Origin: Bacteroidia bacterium
Lineage (GTDB): Bacteria; Bacteroidota; Bacteroidia; Flavobacteriales; Flavobacteriaceae
DNA length: 64,000 bases
NCBI GenBank assembly: GCA_030428705.1
Contig: JAUIDI010000001.1
Span: forward strand, 310,001 to 374,000
Direction of reading: 5' to 3'
Shown here one piece after another: positions 54,574-61,859 of this stretch. The position numbers and the translations under genes were made by a program. Position 1 is the stretch's first letter, and each line of letters opens with the position of its first letter. The notes below the pieces were generated by a model. The model was not told the DNA's origin and did no database searches. It saw nothing but the letters and a program-made list of their open reading frames with translations.

Positions 54574-54625
54574 TGAAAGTAAAAAAATGTAAGTAGTAAT
54601 GTTTCAAAAATAGTAATTTTATAAC

Positions 54626-55078
54626 ATGGAGTTAAAATTACCGCCTGCTGTGATTTTTTTGGTGTTTGCAGTTGGAATGTATCTGGTGGACAGATTTCTT
54701 CCTATTGGGGATTTTCATTTTTTCGGAAGAACATATTTAAAATCTTTTTTATTGTTTTTGGCCGTTTTGATCAGTGTTATTTCCTTGACCCAATTTTTCA
54801 TGTCGAAAACCACCGCCGACCCGACAAAGCCTGAGAAAGCCACCAAATTAGTAACAAGAGGAATCTATGCCTACACCAGGAACCCAATGTACCTGGCTTT
54901 GTTGTTGGTGTTATTGGGACTAGGGCTTCACTTGGGCAATGCCTTTAATGTACTTTTGGCGGCGGGTTTTGTGAGCTATATGAACCGCTTTCAAATACAA
55001 CCTGAAGAACGGGCGCTGAGCGCAAATTTTGGAAAGGAATATCAACAGTATTGTACACAAGTTAGGAGATGGTTTTAG
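54626..55078 (+). CDS. Isoprenylcysteine carboxyl methyltransferase-like membrane protein
   Basis: 150 residues with about four membrane helices. The methyltransferase part of the ICMT/PEMT group is visible: LVTRGIYAYTRNPMYLALLL (SAM-binding region), then MNRFQIQPEERALSANFGKEYQQYC with the conserved Glu/Glu near the C-terminus (excerpt). The substrate of bacterial members is generally unknown. It is divergent from rdgB by 52 bp and precedes the glycoside hydrolase by 34 bp. Confidence 0.85.
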   Translation: MELKLPPAVIFLVFAVGMYLVDRFLPIGDFHFFGRTYLKSFLLFLAVLISVISLTQFFMSKTTADPTKPEKATKLVTRGIYAYTRNPMYLALLLVLLGLGLHLGNAFNVLLAAGFVSYMNRFQIQPEERALSANFGKEYQQYCTQVRRWF

Positions 55079-55112
55079 TACCATATTTCCCGATAATTAA
55101 ATTCAAAACATT

Positions 55113-56270
55113 ATGAGAAAGGTCATTTCAATAGTTTTAATCGTGGCCGTAATTGCGTGCGGCGAAGAAAAAAAAGAACAAAAACAATTGACAGAACATA
55201 TTCCTGTCCCAGAACGTTGGACAAAGGAAAAAGCTTGGGAATGGTATGAAGGAAAGCCCTGGTTGGTCGGGGCAAATTTCAACCCGAGCAGTTCTATCAA
55301 CCAATTGGAATTTTGGCAGGCCGACACCTTTGATCCGGAGACCATTGATCGAGAATTAAAATGGTCAGCCGATCTGGGTATGAACCTGCATAGGGTTTAT
55401 CTCCACAATCTCTTATGGCAACAAGATTCCGTCGGATTTTTGGATCGGTTGGATCAATATTTGACCATGGCCGACAGGCATGGCATTAAAACCATGTTCG
55501 TTTTGTTGGACGACGTTTGGCACCCGATTCCAAAATTGGGCAAGCAACCCGAACCCACGCCCCATGTACATAACTCGGGTTGGGTACAGGCACCTGGGGC
55601 CGAGATTTTAGGAGATTCCACGCGACATGATGAATTAAGGGGCTATATAAAAGGAGTGGTCAATAAGTTTGCCAATGATGACCGGGTACTCGTGTGGGAC
55701 ATTTACAACGAGCCCGACAATGTTGCGGGACAACCGGGAAGAAAAGAGTTGGAGGTTAAAGACAAGCATATTTATTCGCTGGCACTGTTGAAGAAAGTAT
55801 TCAAATGGTCTAGGGAAGCGATGCCTAGCCAACCGCTGACAACCGGAATCTGGCGTGGAGATATAACGCATTGGGGCAACCCCGACAGCCTTCCAGCATT
55901 GGATAAGTACATGGTCGAACATTCCGATGTTATCTCGTTTCACGCCTATGATGGCAATATGGACGATGTAAGGCGTAAGATCGAGGAACTCAAGAATTAT
56001 GAGCGGCCCCTGCTATGTACCGAATATGTGGCACGCGGTACCGGCAATACTTTTAAAACGGTAATGCCTATTTTAAAAGAGGATAAGATTGCCGCCATCA
56101 ATTGGGGTTTTGTGGCCGGAAAAAGCAATACCATCTATCCTTGGGTGAGCTGGGATTCTACATTTACGGCAGAACCTGAAATCTGGCATCATGATATTCT
56201 GCGCCAAAACGGTACGCCCTATTCCCAAAAAGAGGTGGATTTCATAAAAGAAATGACCACCTCCCAATGA
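55113..56270 (+). CDS. Cellulase-like glycoside hydrolase lipoprotein
   Basis: 385 residues. Lipoprotein signal (lipobox VIAC near residue 17). The (beta/alpha)8 fold of clan GH-A is suggested by LVWDIYNEPDN (acid/base Glu after Asn) at about residue 210 and RPLLCTEYVARG (nucleophile Glu) at about residue 305; the GH5-like or mannanase-like family cannot be fixed by eye. The start YEGKPWLVGANFNPSSSINQ is shared by many Bacteroidota proteins labelled 1,4-beta-xylanase. It probably acts on a plant or algal beta-glycan outside the cytoplasm. No sugar transporter is adjacent. Confidence 0.87.
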   Translation: MRKVISIVLIVAVIACGEEKKEQKQLTEHIPVPERWTKEKAWEWYEGKPWLVGANFNPSSSINQLEFWQADTFDPETIDRELKWSADLGMNLHRVYLHNLLWQQDSVGFLDRLDQYLTMADRHGIKTMFVLLDDVWHPIPKLGKQPEPTPHVHNSGWVQAPGAEILGDSTRHDELRGYIKGVVNKFANDDRVLVWDIYNEPDNVAGQPGRKELEVKDKHIYSLALLKKVFKWSREAMPSQPLTTGIWRGDITHWGNPDSLPALDKYMVEHSDVISFHAYDGNMDDVRRKIEELKNYERPLLCTEYVARGTGNTFKTVMPILKEDKIAAINWGFVAGKSNTIYPWVSWDSTFTAEPEIWHHDILRQNGTPYSQKEVDFIKEMTTSQ

Positions 56271-56387
56271 AATTTTGTATCAAAACAAAACCTATTGGTT
56301 ATAGGGATAACTTTTGATAACATTACACTGACGCTAATGGGATTAATCTTTATTTTTACGGCTTAATTTTACTAAAAAACGGTAGAA

Positions 56388-58271
56388 GTGGGTAGAAAGT
56401 ATGTTTTCGATTTTGATAGTACTTTGACAAGGGTCGAGGCCCTTGATGTGTTGGCCGAAATGACCTTGCAGGGTAAATCGAACAAAGATGAGGTCATCAA
56501 TGAAATACAGAAAATTACCAATTTAGGTATTGATGGCGATATTTCGTTCACCGAATCATTGGAGCGGCGCATCAAATTGTTGAACGCCAATAAGTCCGAT
56601 TTGGATGGTCTGGTGAAGGAATTACGCCAAAAAATCTCCAAATCCATCGAATCGAACAAAGAATTCTTTGAAAAGTTTTCTGAGGATATCTATGTGATTT
56701 CCTGCGGATTCAAAGAGTTCATCGATCCCATTGTCGAAGAATATAATATTCCATCCGAACGGGTATATGCGAATACTTTCAAGTTCGATAGCGCGGGAAA
56801 CATCATCGGTTTCGATGAAGCGAATCCGCTATCACAGCATAACGGAAAAATCGATTGCCTTAAACAGATGGACCTTGAAGGTGAGGTACAGGTCATTGGC
56901 GACGGTTATAGCGACTACGTAATGCGTGAGGCCGGTATTGCGGACAAATTTTTCGCGTACACCGAAAATGTCCATCGAGACAAGGCAGCCAACAATGCGG
57001 ATCACGTAGCTCCGAATTTGGATGAATTTTTATTTGTGAACGACCTGCCGCGTAATATATCGTATCCCAAGAATAGGATTAAAATTTTATTGCTTGAAAA
57101 TGTCCATCCAGCGGCATTCGATAACCTATCCGAAGATGGGTTTTCCGTAGAACTTATAGATAAGGCCATACCTGAAGAAGAGCTTATCGAAAAAATCAAA
57201 GGGGTACATGTTTTGGGAATCCGCTCGAAAACACAGGTAACGCAGAACGTTTTAAGTGCTGCTGACAAATTGTTGGTGGTAGGGGCCTTTTGTATCGGTA
57301 CGACCCAGATTGATCTCGATACCTGTAAGAAAAAAGGGGTGGTCGTCTTTAATGCGCCTTATAGCAATACACGTTCGGTAGTCGAACTGGCCATCGGACA
57401 GATAATCATGCTCATGCGGAACATCTTTCCAAGAAGTACCGAGATTCATGGCGGCCAATGGAACAAGACCGCGATCAATTCGCGTGAGGTTCGCGGCAAG
57501 AATATAGGGATTGTGGGTTACGGCAACATCGGAAAACAATTGTCCGTTTTGGCGGAAGCCCTCGGTATGCGCGTTTATTATTATGATATCGACGATAAAC
57601 TGGCATTGGGCAATGCGGTCAAGTGCAATACCCTGGAAGATTTATTGAACGTTTCGGATGTAGTAACGTTACATATCGACGATAACAAGGCGAACAAGAA
57701 TTTCATTGGCGAGCGCGAGATCGGACAAATGAAAAAAGGGGCTATCCTGATCAATCTCTCAAGAGGTTTTGTGGTAGATATCGAGGCGCTTGTCTATGCA
57801 CTTAAATCAGGAAAGTTAAGTGGTGCGGCCGTCGATGTTTATCCTGAAGAGCCTAGAAGCAATGGAAAGTTCGAAACCGAACTACAAGGTTTGAACAATG
57901 TAATCTTGACCCCGCATATTGGTGGAAGCACTGAAGAGGCGCAACGCAATATCGCCGATTTCGTTCCCAACAAAATAATGGATTACATCAATTCTGGCAA
58001 TACCGTTGATGCCGTTAATTTCCCGAATATCAGGTTGCCGAAACAACAGAATGCGCATCGCTTCTTGCATATTCACAAAAATGTTCCCGGTATTATGGCC
58101 CGTATCAATGAGGTACTGGCCAAGTATGAAATGAATATTATCGGCCAATATCTATCGACAGATAACGAGGTTGGCTACGTAATAACAGATTTGGACAAGG
58201 AATACAATAAAGAGGTGGTCAAGGCACTTAAAAAGGTGGAGCACACCATTAAGTTCAGGGTGCTTTACTAA
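56388..58271 (+). CDS. serA: Phosphoserine phosphatase-phosphoglycerate dehydrogenase fusion
   Basis: 627 residues starting at GTG 56388. Residues 1-215 are a HAD phosphatase with nucleophile motif FDFDSTLTRVE, Lys in NGKIDCLK and QVIGDGYSDYVM, matching SerB. Residues ~230-530 are a D-3-phosphoglycerate dehydrogenase: Rossmann NIGIVGYGNIGKQL, catalytic Arg before it, and LTPHIGGSTEEAQ. The last ~80 residues look like an ACT domain (FLHIHKNVPGIMARINEVLA). One polypeptide would thus perform the first and third steps of serine synthesis; the middle aminotransferase (SerC) is not in the window. The arrangement recurs in flavobacteria. Confidence 0.94.
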   Translation: MGRKYVFDFDSTLTRVEALDVLAEMTLQGKSNKDEVINEIQKITNLGIDGDISFTESLERRIKLLNANKSDLDGLVKELRQKISKSIESNKEFFEKFSEDIYVISCGFKEFIDPIVEEYNIPSERVYANTFKFDSAGNIIGFDEANPLSQHNGKIDCLKQMDLEGEVQVIGDGYSDYVMREAGIADKFFAYTENVHRDKAANNADHVAPNLDEFLFVNDLPRNISYPKNRIKILLLENVHPAAFDNLSEDGFSVELIDKAIPEEELIEKIKGVHVLGIRSKTQVTQNVLSAADKLLVVGAFCIGTTQIDLDTCKKKGVVVFNAPYSNTRSVVELAIGQIIMLMRNIFPRSTEIHGGQWNKTAINSREVRGKNIGIVGYGNIGKQLSVLAEALGMRVYYYDIDDKLALGNAVKCNTLEDLLNVSDVVTLHIDDNKANKNFIGEREIGQMKKGAILINLSRGFVVDIEALVYALKSGKLSGAAVDVYPEEPRSNGKFETELQGLNNVILTPHIGGSTEEAQRNIADFVPNKIMDYINSGNTVDAVNFPNIRLPKQQNAHRFLHIHKNVPGIMARINEVLAKYEMNIIGQYLSTDNEVGYVITDLDKEYNKEVVKALKKVEHTIKFRVLY

Positions 58272-58278
58272 AAAGCAA

Positions 58279-59034
58279 TTATTTTTCGACCATACCTATC
58301 TTGGTAAAGATGGGAAATGTTATCGTTTTAGCGGAACTTTGGTTACCCCAGTATTTTCTAAGCTCCTTTATCAAATCATCCACTGGATTTTCTTTATTTT
58401 TCTTTTTATAGTTCTGAACGCTCGACCAAGAGTTGAAATACCCTTCAAGCTGCGACAGGTTCATTTGGGTCTCTATTTGGTACGGTTTTGATAGTTTGAT
58501 TTCATCAAAAGGGAAATCGATTGTTTCATATTTTGAGTCAATATGCCTGCGTTGTTCGTTCCAATAGGGTCCTATGGTTTCGCGATAAAAATGTTCGATG
58601 ATTTCATCACAAGAATTGTCTATTGTCAAAAGTCCATAGCCCCAAATGGCAATTACGCCATTGTTCTTGGCCGTTCGCCGTACTTCTCTGTAAAAGGGTT
58701 TGAAATCGAACCAATGTATCGCTTGCGCTACTGTAATCAGATTAAAAGAATTATCCTCAAAAGATGTTGCCTCGGATCGTTCTTTTTTGTAAACGATATT
58801 CGGTCTTTGTTCTGCCTGCTTCAGTTGGGTTTCGCTAATGTCGGTCGCATAGACTTTTTTAAAATGGCCGGCCATATATTGTGCGACCTGTCCGTTGCCC
58901 GTTCCGCAATCCCAACAACATGAACGATTTTTGACAAGACCGAGAATTTCATTGTAAAATTCCCCAGGATAGTGCGGGCGATATTTTTTGTATAGTTTCG
59001 CCTGTGCTGAAAAAAGGTCTATCGTCTTTTTCAT
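58279..59034 (-). CDS. Class I SAM-dependent methyltransferase, type 11
   Basis: 251 residues. SAM motif I is CCWDCGTGNGQVAQYM near residue 40, followed by YATDISETQLKQAEQ and the motif-III-like FNLITVAQAIHWFDF. The pattern resembles the trans-aconitate methyltransferase-like and small-molecule Methyltransf_11 groups with the tell-tale Q-A-I-H-W-F/M segment. Its start overlaps the stop of rlmH by 4 bp, so the two are in one operon. Substrate unknown. Confidence 0.86.
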   Translation of the reverse strand: MKKTIDLFSAQAKLYKKYRPHYPGEFYNEILGLVKNRSCCWDCGTGNGQVAQYMAGHFKKVYATDISETQLKQAEQRPNIVYKKERSEATSFEDNSFNLITVAQAIHWFDFKPFYREVRRTAKNNGVIAIWGYGLLTIDNSCDEIIEHFYRETIGPYWNEQRRHIDSKYETIDFPFDEIKLSKPYQIETQMNLSQLEGYFNSWSSVQNYKKKNKENPVDDLIKELRKYWGNQSSAKTITFPIFTKIGMVEK

Positions 59035-59504
59035 CTATGGTGGTACGGTTCGTTCTTCAAGATCGTAAACGCGCGATAGATTTGTTCGATGGCAAAAAGC
59101 CGGACCATTTGATGTGAAAAGGTCATTTTTGACAAACTGATCTTGCCTTGGGCCATTTTGTATAGGGCATCACTGAACCCATAAGGCCCTCCGATAACGA
59201 AGACCAACTGTTTGATGCCCGAGTTCATCTTCTTTTGCAGGTATTGCGAGAAATCGACCGAAGAATAGTGCTTTCCCTTTTCATCCAAAAGAACAAGTAT
59301 ATCCGTGGAGTTTATTTTTTTTAATAGCATTTCCCCTTCGAGTTCTTTCTGCCTGTTTTCCGAAAGGTTTTTGGCATTTTTCAGGTCCGGTACGACTTCG
59401 AGTTCGAACTTCACATAGTGTTTCAAACGATCTTCATATGCCGAGATCAATTCCTGTAAGGGCTTGCTATCCGTTTTTCCGATAGCTATAAGACGTACCA
59501 TCAT
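59031..59504 (-). CDS. rlmH: 23S rRNA pseudouridine-1915 N3-methyltransferase
   Basis: 157 residues of the SPOUT family. It methylates a pseudouridine in helix 69 of 23S rRNA in the assembled ribosome. Conserved: VRLIAIGKTDSKPLQELI, FVIGGPYGFSDALYKMAQ (SAM knot) and LSKMTFSHQMVRLFAIEQIYRAF (quoted in part), closing with NEPYHHR. Normal length. First of a two-gene unit with a methyltransferase and divergent from nadC. The start is either of two adjacent ATGs at 59504 and 59501. Confidence 0.96.
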   Translation of the reverse strand: MMVRLIAIGKTDSKPLQELISAYEDRLKHYVKFELEVVPDLKNAKNLSENRQKELEGEMLLKKINSTDILVLLDEKGKHYSSVDFSQYLQKKMNSGIKQLVFVIGGPYGFSDALYKMAQGKISLSKMTFSHQMVRLFAIEQIYRAFTILKNEPYHHR

Positions 59505-59588
59505 GGTTCAAAAATAGAATTTTCAGATTATCGCGAATGATTTTTGGGTTTTGTTTTTAGTATTTTAGCACGGATCAATGCAGTATCT

Positions 59589-60446
59589 ATGATTTCAGCA
59601 GCAAAGTTTCAGGAAGAGATAGAAGGTATAATCAAAAATGCCATTCGTGAGGATGTTGGTGATGGCGACCATAGCTCCTTGGCTTGCATTCCTTCAAATG
59701 CTACCGGCAAAGCAAAATTATTGGTCAAGGCCGATGGTATTTTGGCGGGTGTGGACTTTGCACGTCAGGTGTTCGAATATGTGGATCCAGATCTGAAGAT
59801 AGATGTTCGGATCAAGGATGGCACTCCTGTAAAATACGGTGATATCGCGTTCTATATCGAGGGCAGTTCACAAAGTATTTTGAAGGCCGAGCGTCTTGTC
59901 TTGAACGCGATGCAACGTATGAGTGCCATTGCGACCAAAACGAATTTTTTTGTTAAGCTTTTGGAAGGTACAAAAACCAAGATTCTGGATACCCGCAAGA
60001 CAACGCCAGGTATCCGTGCACTTGAAAAATGGGCAGTAAAGATCGGAGGAGGAGAAAACCACAGATTTGCGTTGTACGATATGATCATGCTCAAGGACAA
60101 TCATATCGATTTTGCAGGAGGGATTACCAAGGCGATCGAGAAGACCAAACAGTACCTGAAAGATACCGATAGGAACTTAAAAATAATCGTAGAGGCCCGT
60201 AATTTGGATGAAATCAGGGAAATTCTAGAGTCCGATGGTATTTACCGCATCTTGATCGATAATTTCAATTTCGAGGATACACGAAAGGCCGTCGAACTCA
60301 TCAGAGACAAATGCCTGACCGAATCTTCGGGAGGGATTAATGAAAAGACCATTCGGAAATATGCCGAATGTGGGGTCGATTATATCTCATCGGGCGCGTT
60401 GACACATTCCGTCCATAATATGGACCTAAGCCTAAAAGCAGTATAG
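59589..60446 (+). CDS. nadC: Nicotinate-nucleotide pyrophosphorylase (carboxylating)
   Basis: 285 residues from the ATG at 59589; an earlier in-frame ATG adds 15 non-conserved residues. It joins quinolinate and PRPP to nicotinate mononucleotide, releasing CO2, in NAD synthesis. Conserved elements: AIREDVGDGDHSS, ILDTRKTTPGIRALEKWAVK (excerpt), GGGENHRFALYDMIMLKDNH and C-terminal DYISSGALTHS. First of the nadC-brkB-DUF2147-priA unit, with adjacent stop and start codons (60446/60447). Confidence 0.96.
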   Translation: MISAAKFQEEIEGIIKNAIREDVGDGDHSSLACIPSNATGKAKLLVKADGILAGVDFARQVFEYVDPDLKIDVRIKDGTPVKYGDIAFYIEGSSQSILKAERLVLNAMQRMSAIATKTNFFVKLLEGTKTKILDTRKTTPGIRALEKWAVKIGGGENHRFALYDMIMLKDNHIDFAGGITKAIEKTKQYLKDTDRNLKIIVEARNLDEIREILESDGIYRILIDNFNFEDTRKAVELIRDKCLTESSGGINEKTIRKYAECGVDYISSGALTHSVHNMDLSLKAV

Positions 60447-61412
60447 ATGTCGATAGAGATTGAAGAGAAGCTTGACAAGATTCCTGTTATTAATTGGGTG
60501 GTTCGGCTCTTGAAAAAAATAAAACTTCGCGCTTTTGAAGGGCTTTCTTTTTATGATCTTATCGAAATGTACTTCTTGGGTATTGTGCAAGGGGCGTTGT
60601 CAACACGTGCGAGTGCCATCGCGTTCAGTCTTTTCATGGCATTGTTCCCGTTGTTGATTTTTCTTATCACCTTGGTTCCTTATTTGGTGCCTTACATAAA
60701 TCTTGAAAATTTTGATACCCGTTTCCCTGAATTTTTAGAATCGTTTTTGCCTTCGGCGACCAACGACTATTTTGGAGGAATTTATGAGCAAATCAAAGAG
60801 CAAAAGAGTGGGGGGCTTTTGTCTTCTTCCTTCCTTATCTCGATTTTTCTTATGGCGAATGGGGTAAACGCCATTTTCGGCGGATTCGAACATTCATACC
60901 ATGTGAACTTGACACGGAATTTTTTCAGGCAATACCTATACGCCTTGGGCATTGGTTTGATGCTTTCCATTCTATTGATTATCGGGGCGGCCGTCTTTCT
61001 TTATTTCGAGTTCTATACGGCGCAGTTTTATAGGGAGTTTATGGAAAATGTGTATGGCGTTGTTCTTGACAACGATGATATTTTCCTGTTGAAGATCGTC
61101 CAATTTTTGTTTTTCATGCTCCTGGCGTATCTGACCACGGCCATACTCTATTATTTCGGTACCCGCGAAGGCAAGGAAGCGAAGTTTTTTTCAATCGGAG
61201 CGTTGATGACGACTATTCTGTTCACGATAACCTCATACCTTTTTGGTATTTATGTTGAAAAATTCGCGCGCTATAACGAGTTGTACGGAGCCTTGGGCGG
61301 TTTATTGATACTCATGGTATTTATTTGGTTAAATTCGAATATATTGCTTCTCGGATTCGAACTGAACGCTTCCTTGAATTCGTTGCGCAAGACTTTTAAA
61401 CAGGATAAATAG
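60447..61412 (+). CDS. YihY/BrkB family integral membrane protein
   Basis: 321 residues with about six membrane helices, in line with the YihY/virulence-factor BrkB family. Characteristic: STRASAIAFSLFMALFPLLIFLITLV at about residues 51-76 (quoted in parts), NGVNAIFGGFEHSYHVN, and FLFFMLLAYLTTAILYYFG. The family is of unknown transport or structural function despite the old RNase BN label of E. coli YihY. Encoded directly after nadC. Confidence 0.9.
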   Translation: MSIEIEEKLDKIPVINWVVRLLKKIKLRAFEGLSFYDLIEMYFLGIVQGALSTRASAIAFSLFMALFPLLIFLITLVPYLVPYINLENFDTRFPEFLESFLPSATNDYFGGIYEQIKEQKSGGLLSSSFLISIFLMANGVNAIFGGFEHSYHVNLTRNFFRQYLYALGIGLMLSILLIIGAAVFLYFEFYTAQFYREFMENVYGVVLDNDDIFLLKIVQFLFFMLLAYLTTAILYYFGTREGKEAKFFSIGALMTTILFTITSYLFGIYVEKFARYNELYGALGGLLILMVFIWLNSNILLLGFELNASLNSLRKTFKQDK

Positions 61413-61413
61413 C

Positions 61414-61845
61414 ATGAACAGGGCCATTTTGATAATAATATTGATGAGTACCAGTTTTTTGGTATCATCGCAAAGCGTGTTCGGAAAATGGAAGACCATT
61501 GACGACCGCACCGGAAATCCCAAGGCGATAATATCGATTTACGAAAAAGATGGCCTTATGTATGGCGATGTGGTTGAAATAGTTGAAAAAGGAAAGGAAA
61601 ATGCCCTTTGCGTAAAATGCGATGGCGACAAAAAGGACAAACCCGTGGTGGGCATGACTATTATTGAAGGATTGAAAGAGAATGAAGACGGTGAATGGAA
61701 GGGAAAAACCCTTTTCGACCCAGAACAGGCGATGACCTTTCGCTGCAAGATATGGTTGAATCCGGATAACTCCGATGAGCTCAAGGTCAGGGGCTATTTG
61801 GCTTTCATCTATCGCACCCAAACTTGGATACGCGTTGAAGGATAG
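61414..61845 (+). CDS. DUF2147 family exported protein
   Basis: 143 residues with signal peptide MNRAILIIILMSTSFLVSSQ. The mature domain matches DUF2147: SVFGKWKTIDDRTGNPKAII, YGDVVEIVEKGKENALCVKC and the Gly-Trp core KPVVGMTIIEGLKENEDGEW, ending LAFIYRTQTWIRVEG. It has two or more Cys that might pair after export. Function unknown. Starts 1 bp after the brkB stop. Confidence 0.88.
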   Translation: MNRAILIIILMSTSFLVSSQSVFGKWKTIDDRTGNPKAIISIYEKDGLMYGDVVEIVEKGKENALCVKCDGDKKDKPVVGMTIIEGLKENEDGEWKGKTLFDPEQAMTFRCKIWLNPDNSDELKVRGYLAFIYRTQTWIRVEG

Positions 61846-61859
61846 AAGAGAATGGTATC

